Assembly (NCBI GenBank): GCA_029821495.1
Contig: JALGTG010000001.1
Coordinates: 1 to 44,561 of the forward strand
Direction: 5' to 3'
Source: Candidatus Hebobacteria bacterium
GTDB lineage: Bacteria; Armatimonadota; Hebobacteria; Hebobacterales; Hebobacteraceae
DNA length: 44,561 nt
Part shown: positions 16,428 to 25,079 of the stretch, piece by piece
How the letters are laid out: every line of letters begins with the position of its first letter
How positions within the stretch are numbered: the first letter of the stretch is position 1
Made by a program: the position numbers and the translations under genes
The notes under the pieces: model-generated
What the model saw: the letters and a program-made list of their open reading frames with translations, nothing else
The model's database searches: none
Told to the model about the DNA's origin: nothing

Positions 16428-17933
16428 TCACGCCTCCGGCGGCGCGATCAGGTCAGCGATAAGCAGGTCGGCATCGAGGCCGGAGTAGCCCAGCCGTTGG
16501 GCAAGCTCCTCCGCTGTCAGCTCTTGCCCAAGCGCCCACAGCCCCTTGAGGAAATCGCCCGCCTCCGAGCTGGCGAACCAGCGCCTCCCAAAACGGTCCA
16601 CCAGGGCGCGCCGCAGGTGCACCTCTAGCATCCAGCCGCGCAGGTAACACGCGCAGTAGAACCCGTCGTCCACATCCGACAGGTATGCCGCCGGCGCGAT
16701 TCTCACGCCCAGCGCCCCGCCCAGCACTTCAGCATAGCGCCCACTGAGGTCGCTTCCCAGTGCCTCCGAGGCGTGTAGCTCCCGCTCGTAGCAGAGCTTC
16801 GCAGCATAGCGTCTGAGGTAGTGGAGCTGGCGAAAGCGAGAGAACCGAGCGTACTCCGGGCACCAGTCGATGCCCGAGACATACTCCGCCCAATCCCGGC
16901 TCTGCAGCACCAGGTTGAACACGAACGCGTAGCTCTCGGTTACCGAGTTGTCCCCCAGGCAGCGGTACGGAAAAGGCGCCGAAGCATCGGTGTTCACGAA
17001 GTGCTGCGCGTGGCCTGCCTCGTGGAAGAGCGTGCTGTAGTCGTCTTGCCCTCCCTGCGGCATGATCACCAGCCGCACATCGCCCGGCACTCGGATCGGA
17101 GAGCAGAACGCCCGGGGCGACTTGAGTGGCCGTTCCTCGATGTCAAGGTGCAGGTTCGGTTGCGTCGCCATGTCGATGCCCAGCCCGGCCAGGGTCTGCG
17201 TTAGCGACGGGATAAGTTGCGCCTTCGGGAAACGAGAGTCGAACTCGGGGGCCACCAGCACGTGTCTCAGGTCGGCGACGTCCGCCTCCCCGGACGGGAC
17301 TCCCTTGTCCTCCAGCGCCCGCGCCAGCTCCTCTTGCCAGCACGCCTTCGTTTCGGCCAGCAACACCGTCATCTCGGCCGCCAGGCGATCTAGGTTGAAG
17401 CCGGTCAGGTCGTCACAGAAACGCACGTAGTCCCCGAACCCCAGAGACTTCGCCTCGCCATGCAACTGCTCCAGCCGCGCCAATCTCCTCTGGTTCTGCC
17501 TTTCCAGCACGGCGAGGATGCGCTCGTGCAGCTCCAGCCGTCGCGCTCGATCCGCCTCTCCTCCCACTAAGACCCAGGCCTGTCTATAGGGAACGGACCT
17601 GCCGTCCCACTCCACTACCGCGGCCGTCTCCGCCTCGGCAATCTGCTCGGTTAGAGCGCCTGCCGATCCGCCTAGGTACTGAAACGCCGCGAAGTGGGCG
17701 AGATACCGCCCCGCCTTCGTTTCTCTCCCGCCCAGCAAGTCCTCCACTACGCCGCGGGAGAACAGATGCCGATACTTCTTGTAGATCGGCGAAAGCTCCA
17801 GCTTCTCCTGTAAGCCGGCGCCGTTTAGGTAGTACTGCTCGTCCAGCTCCGACAGGAAGCCCTCGGCTTCTAGCTCATATCGCGGATTCCCGTCGTCTCT
17901 GGATTCGTGGCTTTCGGAGGCCTTGTCTGTCAC
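16428..17933 (-). CDS. M3-like zinc metallopeptidase (oligoendopeptidase-like)
   Basis: A 501-residue protein with the gluzincin motif HEAGH at residues 304-308 in DDYSTLFHEAGHAQHF, and a downstream Glu333 in VTESYAF, 24 residues after the HExxH. This is the spacing of a third zinc ligand in M3-type peptidases. The rest is largely helical, as in that fold. The sequence is shorter than classical oligoendopeptidase F (about 560-600) and lacks a signal peptide, so a cytoplasmic role in degrading peptides is likely. The start is a GTG (17933) shortly after an AGGTAGG stretch. The gene is isolated, convergent with smc and divergent from the small membrane protein at 18220. The M3 assignment rests on motif spacing. 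A related gluzincin family is possible. Confidence 0.8.
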   Translation of the reverse strand: MTDKASESHESRDDGNPRYELEAEGFLSELDEQYYLNGAGLQEKLELSPIYKKYRHLFSRGVVEDLLGGRETKAGRYLAHFAAFQYLGGSAGALTEQIAEAETAAVVEWDGRSVPYRQAWVLVGGEADRARRLELHERILAVLERQNQRRLARLEQLHGEAKSLGFGDYVRFCDDLTGFNLDRLAAEMTVLLAETKACWQEELARALEDKGVPSGEADVADLRHVLVAPEFDSRFPKAQLIPSLTQTLAGLGIDMATQPNLHLDIEERPLKSPRAFCSPIRVPGDVRLVIMPQGGQDDYSTLFHEAGHAQHFVNTDASAPFPYRCLGDNSVTESYAFVFNLVLQSRDWAEYVSGIDWCPEYARFSRFRQLHYLRRYAAKLCYERELHASEALGSDLSGRYAEVLGGALGVRIAPAAYLSDVDDGFYCACYLRGWMLEVHLRRALVDRFGRRWFASSEAGDFLKGLWALGQELTAEELAQRLGYSGLDADLLIADLIAPPEA

Positions 17934-18219
17934 CTGGCAACCTACCTATCGTCCAGCAGCCTGTTCTCTATCCTCTTCTTTCCATGAGGTGCTCCTACTT
18001 TCTGTTGGGGTAAGCCCTCAGTTCCGTTGTGCCTTCTCCATCATGGGTCGTGCACGCGCCCATCGCCGCTCCCAAAGCTCCGTCGTTCTGCTATACTCTC
18101 CGTGTAGGGGCTCGCGGTTGCCCCCACCGCGTGAAGCCGACTTCCCGGCGGTCGGGAAGGCCGTGCCTTGGATTCGCGGTGCTGGGTCCTGCCTTGGAGA
18201 GCCGAAACGGAGACGCCGA

Positions 18220-18429
18220 GTGACCAGTCCCTTCCTGGTGATCATGATCCTGCTGGCATTCGGGCCTCTGGCCATCATGGGAGCCCTGTATATCGTCGCG
18301 CTTCTGCTCTGGTTCTCGGGGCGGCCGGAGCTTCTCGCTAAGCTCTCGGCAGTGCGCAAGATGACCGAGCGGGGCAAACCCGCCGACCCAGACGAAGAGC
18401 AGTGTTCGCGTGGTGGTCGGTCCGACTGA
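18220..18429 (+). CDS. Small membrane protein (69 aa), unknown function
   Basis: Starts at a GTG preceded by GGAG with about 7 bases between. Residues 4-32 are strongly hydrophobic (LVIMILLAFGPLAIMGALYI), probably a single long or hairpin membrane segment. A basic amphipathic stretch follows (LLAKLSAVRKMTERGK), then a charged tail. The frame is open upstream to 17923, but the preceding 99 residues are low-complexity and overlap the start of the divergent peptidase gene, so the short form is preferred. A TATACT at 18092-18097 could be a -10 box but lacks a good -35. I recognise no family. It ends just before the hisG promoter. Confidence 0.45.
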   Translation: MTSPFLVIMILLAFGPLAIMGALYIVALLLWFSGRPELLAKLSAVRKMTERGKPADPDEEQCSRGGRSD

Positions 18430-18463
18430 CCCAGCCCGGCGGCCTGCATCGCCTCGCCCTTCC

Positions 18464-18493
18464 TTGACAGTGGTCTGCGGTGGGGGATATACT
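18464..18493 (+). promoter_or_regulatory. Promoter of hisG
   Basis: A perfect TTGACA (18464-18469), an 18-base spacer and TATACT (18488-18493, 5 of 6). The predicted start near 18500 gives a leader of about 25-30 bases carrying AGGGAGG (18518-18524). Confidence 0.8.
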
Positions 18494-18524
18494 CCCTCTG
18501 AGGGAAGCCTGCCCGTAAGGGAGG

Positions 18525-19400
18525 ATGCAGTTGCAGTTGCGCCTGGGGCTGCCGAAGGGCAGCTTGCAGAAGGCTACGTTCGATATGCTGAAGCGCGCGG
18601 GCTATCAGTGCTCCGTCAGCAGCCGATCCTACTACCCGGCCATAGACGACCCTGAGATCGAGGCCGTGCTGATGCGCGCCCAGGAGATCCCTCGCTACGT
18701 CGCGGCCGGCGCTCTCGACGTCGGCCTGAGCGGACTCGACTGGCTCATCGAGTCCGACGCCGACGTCGTGCAAGTCTGCGACCTCGTCTACTCCAAGGCA
18801 AGCCGCGCCTCCGCCCGTTGGGTGCTGGCGGTGGCCCAGCGCAGCGAGATCAGCTCTCCGAAGGATCTCAATGGGAAGCGCATCGCCACCGAAGTCGTCA
18901 ACGTCACCAAGAAGTATCTCGCCGGCCGGGGAATTGAGGCCGAGGTCGAGTTCTCGTGGGGCGCGACAGAGGTCAAGGTGCCGGACCTCGCCGACGCGAT
19001 CGTCGAGCTGACCGAAACGGGCGCCTCCCTCGCCGCCAACGACCTGCGGGTCCTCGACACCGTCCTTGAGACCAACACGAAGCTGATCGCTAACCACAAG
19101 TCCTGGGAAGACGCCTCAAAACGATCGAAGATCGAGACCCTCTCGGTGCTCTTGCAGGGCGCCCTGATGGGGCAGGAGAAGGTGGGGCTGAAGATGAACG
19201 TCCCGCGGGCGCAGCTGGACAAGCTGCTCGAGCTGCTGCCCGCCCTTCGGCAGCCTACTATCTCGGCGCTGACGAACCAAGACTGGGTTGCAGTCGAGAC
19301 GGTCCTCGACGAGCGAGAAGCGCGCGACCTGATTCCCCAGCTCCGCCAAGCTGGTGCCGAGGGAATCGTCGAGTACCCGCTGAACAAGGTCATACCCTAG
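18525..19400 (+). CDS. hisG: ATP phosphoribosyltransferase, long form with regulatory domain
   Basis: HisG catalyses the first committed step of histidine synthesis, joining ATP and PRPP to phosphoribosyl-ATP. The N-terminus ([20 protein letters not shown]) and [14 protein letters not shown] are typical. The length (291) and the C-terminal domain from about residue 212 ([20 protein letters not shown] onward) identify the long form, in which that domain senses histidine and no HisZ is needed. The ribosome binding site AGGGAGG ends directly at the ATG (18525). A TTG two codons later (18531) has a normal 6-base spacing and may be the true start. No other his gene is in the window, so the pathway is scattered, and feedback control is probably at the enzyme. 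Confidence 0.94.
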   Translation: MQLQLRLGLPKGSLQKATFDMLKRAGYQCSVSSRSYYPAIDDPEIEAVLMRAQEIPRYVAAGALDVGLSGLDWLIESDADVVQVCDLVYSKASRASARWVLAVAQRSEISSPKDLNGKRIATEVVNVTKKYLAGRGIEAEVEFSWGATEVKVPDLADAIVELTETGASLAANDLRVLDTVLETNTKLIANHKSWEDASKRSKIETLSVLLQGALMGQEKVGLKMNVPRAQLDKLLELLPALRQPTISALTNQDWVAVETVLDEREARDLIPQLRQAGAEGIVEYPLNKVIP

Positions 19401-19515
19401 GCCGATCGGGCGCGTCGCAACCTGAGTGCCGATGTCGTAGACGCACGCCGCCCCGTCCGGTCGCGGCGCGTCGCCAGAGGGCGGGGGTATGCTTGAGTAG
19501 TGCAGGAGGCAGGCG

Positions 19516-20679
19516 GTGGTGCGGTGTCCTAAGTGCGGCAAGGATAGCCCCGACCAGGCCCGGTTTTGCCGCGCCTGCGGGCAGGAACTGACAGCGGACG
19601 CTCAGTCGGCAGCCCCCACGCCCACCTCGCCCGAGGAGCGCGCCCGGCGCCTCCTCGAAGACGGTTTCCGCTTCAGCGAGGCCGGCAGACTACAGCAGGC
19701 CATCGAGGCCTGCCAGCAGGCAATCTCCTTCAACCCCGCCTCCACATCCGCTCACTCGCTCCTGGGCACCCTCTTCGAACGCGTCGGCGACCGAGAGGGA
19801 GCGATCCGGGCCTACGAACAGGTCTTGACCCTCAGTCCCGGCAGCACCGTCGAGCGGCGCCGGCTGAACGAGCTCATGGGAGTGCCCGCGGCCCCGGAGC
19901 CCGTGGCCGTCTCACCCCGCGCCGCGCAGATGGCATTGACGGGAGCGATCGTGGTAGTGGTCGCGGTCGCGGCCATACTCTACACCTCCCACCAGGCTCC
20001 CTCAACGCGCCGAGAGGCGCGCGGGCCAGGGGCGGCCCAACTCGCCAGGCGGGGCGAGACACCAGGCCCGACTGCCCTGAGTGCCACTGCGCCCCCGCGC
20101 TTTGTCAACCTCGGCCGCGCCATCCCCCGCATGCCAGCGCGCCCAAGGCAGCTCGCGGCCATGCCGAGGGAACAGCCCCGCTGGCAGGACTACGGCTTTG
20201 GACAAAGGGTCGGACCTGGCTCCTACCTCCTGCCCGCGGCCGGCGGCGGACAGTACGCCTCCGCGCGCCCTCGCGCTCGGAGACAGCCCGTTCCCCCCAT
20301 ACACGGAGCCGTGCTGCTGCCGGGGTCGGCGGCCCCGACGCTCCCCACCCCGGGCTGGCGCTATCCCTCCGGGCTGGCCGAAGTCGGAGGGGGCGGCTCC
20401 AGTCGTCTGGCGCGTGCTTACTACATGCAGAAAGACTATCAGCGCGCCATCGAGACGTACAGAGGCTATCTGAACGAGAGTCCCCAGGCTGGCGCCGCAG
20501 TGCGAGAGGAGTTGGCATGGGTCTACGCCGAGTCGGGCCAGCCCCGCAGAGCCGCTCGCGAGTACGACACTGCTCTCAGTCAATACCGAACCGATCTGAA
20601 CCGGGGGCACAACGTGGAGGCCGCCCGGCATGGGGTCCGCACCTGTGAGTCTGCCCTTAAGGCACTGGAAAGCAACTAG
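19516..20679 (+). CDS. Zinc ribbon-TPR-membrane helix-TPR protein
   Basis: A 387-residue protein starting at the first of two GTG codons, 6 bases after AGGAGG (19504-19509). Residues 4-21 are a zinc ribbon (CPKC...CRAC). Two TPR units follow at about 42-110 (LLEDGFRFSEAGRLQQAIEA, then HSLLGTLFERVGDREGAIRA). A membrane helix lies at 138-157. After it comes a Pro/Arg/Gly-rich stretch and a further TPR-like region (about 295-375, ARAYYMQKDYQRAIETYRGY). The zinc ribbon and first TPRs should be cytoplasmic and the rest outside the membrane. No function can be named. It overlaps the next gene by 50 bases, so the two are probably co-translated. Confidence 0.72.
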   Translation: MVRCPKCGKDSPDQARFCRACGQELTADAQSAAPTPTSPEERARRLLEDGFRFSEAGRLQQAIEACQQAISFNPASTSAHSLLGTLFERVGDREGAIRAYEQVLTLSPGSTVERRRLNELMGVPAAPEPVAVSPRAAQMALTGAIVVVVAVAAILYTSHQAPSTRREARGPGAAQLARRGETPGPTALSATAPPRFVNLGRAIPRMPARPRQLAAMPREQPRWQDYGFGQRVGPGSYLLPAAGGGQYASARPRARRQPVPPIHGAVLLPGSAAPTLPTPGWRYPSGLAEVGGGGSSRLARAYYMQKDYQRAIETYRGYLNESPQAGAAVREELAWVYAESGQPRRAAREYDTALSQYRTDLNRGHNVEAARHGVRTCESALKALESN

Positions 20680-22291
20680 GACCATCTGCCTCGCAGCCGC
20701 GGTGGTGCTGATCTGCGCGGTCGCACCCGCGCAGGACCCGGCGGCCCGCTCCCTCCTGCTATTCCCTGTGCGGAGTCACTGGCTCTCCGCACCCCTAGCC
20801 GACGCCCTCACCGGCGCTCTCGCCAGGGAGCTCGGTCAATCGGGCATTCGCGTCGTGTCGGCAAACCCACAGGCCCCAGTCGTCCGGCTGGCCGCCTCCG
20901 AAGGCTGGATCCACCGGGATGACCTAGCCGCGGATCGCCTCCAGTCCAAACGGCACACGCTGGCCGTGGCGACGGGAACCGCGGCCTCGTTGACCGCTGT
21001 GCTGATAGAGGGTGAGACGGAGGCATCCCTCAACATCATTCTGGCGGGCGCGGTGTCGCGTCGTGAGGCAAGCCAACAGATCACGGCGCCGCTCGGCCGC
21101 ACCCCTCAGGAAGTGGCCCGCGATCTCGCCCGCCAGGTCGTGCATGCTCTGGAGACGGGACTTTGGGCGGCGGCGGACGCCGACCACGAAGGCCGCCGCC
21201 GCGCCGCCGCGGAGCGCTACGCGGCCGGGCGCGAAGCACTGGCGCAGGCAATGTACCGGGATGCCTTGCTGCACTTCGAGGCGGCCTTGCTGGGCGAGCC
21301 GGACAACACCGACTACCTCCGGCGCGCGGCGGAGGCAAGGGTCGGGCTCAAGGACTACTCCGGTGCACTGGTTAGGCTGCGGACACTCGCCAGCCGGCAG
21401 CCCGACGATGTCGAGGTGGCGCTGCAACTGGGCGACGTGGCCCTCATGGCCGGCGAGCCGGAGCGGGCAGAGGCGGCTTTTCTGTCAGCCGAGGCCCTGT
21501 CCCCGGGCGACGAGCGCGTCCTCGAGGGCCTGGCGCGGTCAGCGCGGGCGCGCGGGGCTCTGGAGAGGTCGGAGCTCTACTACGGCAGACTGCTCGGCCA
21601 ACTGGGCATGGCTTCCGTCCACTGGTCGGGTGGCACACAGGGAGGGCGAATCGTCTCGGGCAGGGCCTGGGGCGGGTACCAGTCTCTCGCTGCCGTGTTG
21701 GCGGCCCAACCCGATGACTCGATCAGGATCGCGGCCGTACCCGCGGATATCCGAGCCTTGCAGTTCGCCCAAGCCTACCTTCGCTCCGGCTGGACCGCTC
21801 ACGGGCTGGACGCCCTTGAGGCCTACCACGCTGAAGCCGACGTGCCGACGTACACGGAGGCCGCGTACCTCGACATCTTCCCGGTTCTCGACGAAGAGTC
21901 CGAAGCCGTCGCGCGCGACACACAACGAGCACTCGCCTCGCGAGCCGTCGGGGAACTCGACGATGAAGAGGCCGACTCTGAGATCGACAGCCTGCACGAT
22001 CGCTCCGATCGCCTTGCTACGTTGGCGGAACAGATGCAGGTCGCGCCGAGAGTCGACCCGGCCCACCGCTACCGCGTGCTCGCCTACAACATGCTGAACG
22101 AATCGAACTTCGAAGCGCTCATGTTCGCGCGGACCCAGGACCCTGACCACCACCGACGCGCAGAGCTGCTCCGCGCCGCGTTCCGAGAAGCACGTGCCCA
22201 AGCGAACCTGCTCTGCCAGGCGCTCCTGGGCTCGGCCGAGATCGTCGAGCCGCGACCTCTGCCACCTCCGGCGGAGCCCGCAGGCGAGTGA
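20630..22291 (+). CDS. Exported TPR-repeat protein, unknown function
   Basis: A 553-residue protein with an N-terminal signal segment (RTICLAAAVVLICAVAPAQD) and probable cleavage after APA. The region after it (LLLFPVRSHWLSAPLADALTGALAREL) resembles a periplasmic nucleotide- or solute-free alpha/beta domain, but no family is clear. From about residue 190 to 310 there are TPR-like helices (REALAQAMYRDALLHFEAAL; GDVALMAGEPERAEAAFLSA). The C-terminus is helical and acidic. The ATG at 20630 lies inside the end of the preceding TPR gene. A GTG at 20645 is an alternative. The pairing of two TPR proteins, one membrane-spanning and one exported, suggests that they work together. This is inference from overlap alone. 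Confidence 0.7.
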   Translation: MGSAPVSLPLRHWKATRTICLAAAVVLICAVAPAQDPAARSLLLFPVRSHWLSAPLADALTGALARELGQSGIRVVSANPQAPVVRLAASEGWIHRDDLAADRLQSKRHTLAVATGTAASLTAVLIEGETEASLNIILAGAVSRREASQQITAPLGRTPQEVARDLARQVVHALETGLWAAADADHEGRRRAAAERYAAGREALAQAMYRDALLHFEAALLGEPDNTDYLRRAAEARVGLKDYSGALVRLRTLASRQPDDVEVALQLGDVALMAGEPERAEAAFLSAEALSPGDERVLEGLARSARARGALERSELYYGRLLGQLGMASVHWSGGTQGGRIVSGRAWGGYQSLAAVLAAQPDDSIRIAAVPADIRALQFAQAYLRSGWTAHGLDALEAYHAEADVPTYTEAAYLDIFPVLDEESEAVARDTQRALASRAVGELDDEEADSEIDSLHDRSDRLATLAEQMQVAPRVDPAHRYRVLAYNMLNESNFEALMFARTQDPDHHRRAELLRAAFREARAQANLLCQALLGSAEIVEPRPLPPPAEPAGE

Positions 22292-22325
22292 GGACGTCGT
22301 CTGCCCGGTCGACGAGGAGGGCTCT

Positions 22326-22928
22326 GTGAAGCTCCTGCTCCACTGCTGCTGCGCACCGTGCGCCACCGCTGTCGCCGACTACTTCCGCAGCCTCCAGTAC
22401 GACGTGACGGGATGGTTCTTCAATCCAAATATCCATCCAGAGGAGGAGCGTCTTCGGCGAGAGAGAGTCCTGTCCGCGGGAGCGCCGCAGATGGGCCTCC
22501 CGCTCTTGCCCGCGGGTCCGGGGATGAGCTTGGCCGATTTCCTTCTGGTCCTCTCTCAGAGTGGCGGCCGCCGCTGTCGTGCCTGCTACGGACTCCGCCT
22601 GACGGAGACGGCAAGGCAAGCGGCGAAGAACGGCTTCGAGGCCTTCTCCAGCACGCTGCTCATAAGCCCCTACCAGGACGTAAGCGCCATCGCAGAGGTC
22701 GGCTCCGAGGCGGCCGAGCGATTCGGCGTCCAGTTCCAGTGCCCCGACCTGCGGGACAAGTACCCGGAGAGCTGCGAGCGCTCGCGGCAACTGGGCCTCT
22801 ATCGCCAGAACTACTGCGGCTGTCTCTTCAGCCAGCTCGAACGCGGCGAGCGCCGCTCGAACCGCTTTGTCGACAAGCTGCTGACGCGCTCCTGCTCTGA
22901 CGTGGACCGGACTCCTGCCGCGAGATGA
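22326..22928 (+). CDS. queH: Epoxyqueuosine reductase QueH
   Basis: QueH reduces epoxyqueuosine to queuosine in tRNA, the last step of queuosine synthesis, and replaces the cobalamin enzyme QueG. The 200-residue protein has the family's cysteine set: CCCAPC at residues 7-12, CRAC at 84-87, and YRQNYCGC with C164 and C166. In the studied Thermotoga enzyme such cysteines hold an iron-sulfur cluster and a neighbouring iron. The middle carries the WFFNPNIHP and STLLISPYQD motifs. The GTG start at 22326 follows AGGAGG (22315-22320) with 5 bases between. It lies 34 bases after the TPR gene, so may be co-transcribed. The other queuosine genes are not here. Confidence 0.93.
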   Translation: MKLLLHCCCAPCATAVADYFRSLQYDVTGWFFNPNIHPEEERLRRERVLSAGAPQMGLPLLPAGPGMSLADFLLVLSQSGGRRCRACYGLRLTETARQAAKNGFEAFSSTLLISPYQDVSAIAEVGSEAAERFGVQFQCPDLRDKYPESCERSRQLGLYRQNYCGCLFSQLERGERRSNRFVDKLLTRSCSDVDRTPAAR

Positions 22929-23250
22929 GAGCGCGGCGATGGGCGGGACGAGCCTATGAGACGAGCGCTCATTCGGCTTGGCGGCGGCCTGGTCGCCTTG
23001 GGCATGCTGACCATAGGCCTCGGCCTCTTGACCTCGGCCGCGGGCCGGCGCGGCGCGTGCCTCCTGCCGGGAGACGCTCCCATCTCGCGTTCACCTCTCC
23101 CCTCCGTGTTTCCGGTGGTCGCCTGTCCCGTCTTGAGGCCAGTGCTCGCCCTGGTTCTGTGGGTGATCGCCGCCTCGCGCCGGGACTCAGCATCCCTTGC
23201 TCCGCGGGGCAAGGCCCTCCTATACTGTTGTTCGCTGAGGAACTGCGACC
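22929..23250. other. 322-base gap between queH and glycerate kinase
   Basis: The gap contains the glycerate kinase promoter at its right end. A short frame from 22956 has two hydrophobic stretches (GGGLVALGMLTIGLGLLTSA and PVLRPVLALVLWVIAASRR), but it has no good ribosome binding site, contains the promoter and runs 53 bases into the kinase gene, so I do not call it. Nothing else is recognised. Confidence 0.5.
23197..23226 (+). promoter_or_regulatory. Promoter of glycerate kinase
   Basis: TTGCTC (23197-23202), an 18-base spacer and TATACT (23221-23226). The predicted start lies near 23233, giving a short leader with GAGG before the ATG at 23251. Confidence 0.65.
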
Positions 23251-24414
23251 ATGAACATCATCGTCGCCCCGGACAGCTTCAAGGGCAGCCTCACTGCGGC
23301 TGAAGCCGCTGATGCCATCATACAGGGCGTGCGCGACGTCCTGCCGGACGCGGAGATCGTCTCCATCCCGCTGGCCGACGGCGGTGAGGGCACCGTAGAC
23401 GCTCTTGTACTTGCCACCAGGGGCCGGATCGTCACTAAGAAGGTCACCGGACCGATGGGCGACGAGACTGAGGCCAGCTTCGGGGTCCTCGGCGACGATG
23501 TCACCGGCGTCATAGAAATGGCGGCGGCCGCTGGCCTGCCGCTCGTACCCCCGGAGAAGAGGAATCCGCTCCTGGCCACCACCTACGGCGTCGGGGAACT
23601 GATGCTCGCGGCCCTCGATGAGGGATGCACGCGGCTGATCGTCGGCCTCGGCGGCAGCGCCACCAGCGATGGGGGAGCGGGCATGGCCCAGGCCTTGGGC
23701 GTCAAGCTGCTCGCAGCCGACGGCACTGAGTTGAAGCGCGGGGCGGCGCCGTTGATGAGTCTCGAGAGTGTTGACATCGCCAAGCGCGACCCGCGCATCG
23801 CCAACATTACCATCTACGCAGCCTCCGATGTCACCAATCCCCTCTGCGGCCCACAAGGAGCCGCAGCAGTCTACGGCCCCCAGAAGGGCGCCAGCCAGCA
23901 GATGGTCCCCATGTTGGACAACGCGCTGGCCAAGCTCGCAGCCGTCATCGAGCAAGACCTAAGCCTCAGCGTTCGTGATACTGCTGGCGCCGGCGCCGCC
24001 GGCGGCCTTGGCGCGGGCCTGGTCTCCTTCTGCAACGCCCAGATCCGCTCCGGGCCCAATCTTGTGCTCGAAATGCTCGACTTCGAAGGATATCTTGAGT
24101 CGGCCGACATAGTGCTCACCGGCGAGGGCAGAATCGACGATCAGCTCGAGTTCGGCAAAGCGATAAGCGGCGTCGCTCTCCTGGCCGGCAAGTATGGCGT
24201 CCCCGTAGTCGCTCTCACGGGAAGCCTGCTCGTGGAGCCCGAGAAGCTCGCCGAGCGCGGGGTCGAAGGCGTAGTCCCGATCTCGACCGGACCTGTGGAC
24301 GAGACTGAACTGATGGAGCGGGCCGGGGAACTCCTGCAGGCGGCCACCGAGCGAACGATGCGTCTGCTCATCGCCGGCCGTCGGCTCGGAGACGGACGCT
24401 GGCCCGCGGCATGA
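23251..24414 (+). CDS. Glycerate kinase (GarK/GlxK family)
   Basis: A 387-residue type I glycerate kinase, which phosphorylates D-glycerate with ATP (bacterial members usually give 2-phosphoglycerate). Signature segments are the N-terminal MNIIVAPDSFKGSLTA, PLADGGEGTVDAL, GLGGSATSDGGAGMAQALG, VTNPLCGPQGAAAVYGPQKG and GAGAAGGLGAGL, in family order and at full length. The enzyme would feed glycerate from sugar-acid, glyoxylate or serine breakdown into lower glycolysis. No glycerate dehydrogenase or sugar-acid gene is adjacent, so the source of glycerate is unknown. It has its own promoter, and another promoter starts right after its stop codon, so it looks monocistronic. Confidence 0.94.
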   Translation: MNIIVAPDSFKGSLTAAEAADAIIQGVRDVLPDAEIVSIPLADGGEGTVDALVLATRGRIVTKKVTGPMGDETEASFGVLGDDVTGVIEMAAAAGLPLVPPEKRNPLLATTYGVGELMLAALDEGCTRLIVGLGGSATSDGGAGMAQALGVKLLAADGTELKRGAAPLMSLESVDIAKRDPRIANITIYAASDVTNPLCGPQGAAAVYGPQKGASQQMVPMLDNALAKLAAVIEQDLSLSVRDTAGAGAAGGLGAGLVSFCNAQIRSGPNLVLEMLDFEGYLESADIVLTGEGRIDDQLEFGKAISGVALLAGKYGVPVVALTGSLLVEPEKLAERGVEGVVPISTGPVDETELMERAGELLQAATERTMRLLIAGRRLGDGRWPAA

Positions 24415-24416
24415 GG

Positions 24417-24444
24417 TTGGATACTCCACATACTGTGGTATAAG
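24417..24444 (+). promoter_or_regulatory. Promoter of yqeG with a palindrome in the spacer
   Basis: TTGGAT (24417-24422), a 16-base spacer and TATAAG (24439-24444). The spacer contains CCACA-TAC-TGTGG (24426-24438), a perfect inverted repeat that ends directly at the -10, a position where a repressor would block polymerase. Confidence 0.55.
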
Positions 24445-24476
24445 CGTTCCTAGACGGCAGCAACGGCGGTGTCGTA

Positions 24477-25073
24477 GTGCACAACCTACTGAGGCCCACG
24501 CGGCTGGCCGATGCGGTTTGGAGCATCGACCTGGACTGGCTCGCCAGCCGACGCATACGTGGCCTGATACTAGACCTCGATAACACGCTCGTCGACTGGA
24601 ACGACAGCAGAGTCCGCCCGGAAGTGCGGGCCTGGCTGCAGCAGGCGCGCGCGCGCGGGTTCGCCCTCTGCATTGCCAGCAACGCCGTGCGAGCCGGCCG
24701 CGTTGGGCGGCTGGCGAAAGAGCTGGGCCTCAAGGCCGTAACGCACGCTGGCAAGCCCCTCCCCGCCGCCTTCCGTCATGCCATGGCGGCCCTCGGCACC
24801 TCCGTCAACACCACCTGCGCAATCGGCGACCAGTTGTTCACGGACATGCTGGGAGCCAACTGGCTGGGGATGACCACTGTCCTCGTCGACCCCCTGAGCC
24901 CCAGAGAGTCACCCCACACTCGACTGATCCGCCTCATTGAGCGACCGATTAGACGCCGATGGAAGCGCAGCCGCGCTGCACAGCGCCCCCTGTGCCCCAC
25001 ACAGACGGAACCCCAGAGCGACAATCGCAGGCCAACACCGTACCGGGAAACACCAAACGGGGGTGGCGCATGA
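24477..25073 (+). CDS. yqeG: YqeG-family HAD-IIIA phosphatase
   Basis: A 198-residue HAD-superfamily protein starting at a GTG. The motifs are complete: I is LILDLDNTLVDW with nucleophile Asp33 and Asp35, II is CIASNA (65-70), III is Lys93 in HAGKPLP, and IV is IGDQLFTDMLGAN with Asp118 and Asp123. The N-terminal LLRPTRLADAVWSIDLDWL is also typical of YqeG, which is near 170 residues in most genomes. Plant and cyanobacterial relatives dephosphorylate phosphatidylglycerophosphate, and in Firmicutes yqeG sits with ribosome-assembly genes, so the substrate here is open. The last ~40 residues (Arg/Pro/Thr-rich) extend past the domain and look disordered. The stop codon lies inside a hairpin. Confidence 0.85.
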   Translation: MHNLLRPTRLADAVWSIDLDWLASRRIRGLILDLDNTLVDWNDSRVRPEVRAWLQQARARGFALCIASNAVRAGRVGRLAKELGLKAVTHAGKPLPAAFRHAMAALGTSVNTTCAIGDQLFTDMLGANWLGMTTVLVDPLSPRESPHTRLIRLIERPIRRRWKRSRAAQRPLCPTQTEPQSDNRRPTPYRETPNGGGA

Positions 25074-25079
25074 CCCCCG
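25058..25079 (+). terminator. Hairpin overlapping the yqeG stop codon
   Basis: CGGGGGT (25058-25064) pairs with ACCCCCG (25073-25079) around an 8-base loop, and CTTTCGT follows. The right arm begins at the last base of the TGA stop. The stem is strong but the T-tract is short, so it is a weak Rho-independent terminator at best. It would separate yqeG from the pilus locus. The gap to 25382 holds otherwise only the pilB promoter. Confidence 0.45.

Noticed and set aside
18024-18097. Strong promoter for the small membrane protein at 18220
   Set aside because: TATACT is present at 18092-18097, but no acceptable -35 lies 16-18 bases upstream.
17923-18219. N-terminal extension of the small membrane protein
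   Set aside because: The residues are low-complexity and overlap the divergent peptidase start. The GTG at 18220 has a ribosome binding site.
22956-23303. Short frame with two hydrophobic stretches before glycerate kinase
   Set aside because: It lacks a good ribosome binding site, contains the predicted kinase promoter, and overlaps the kinase gene by 53 bases.
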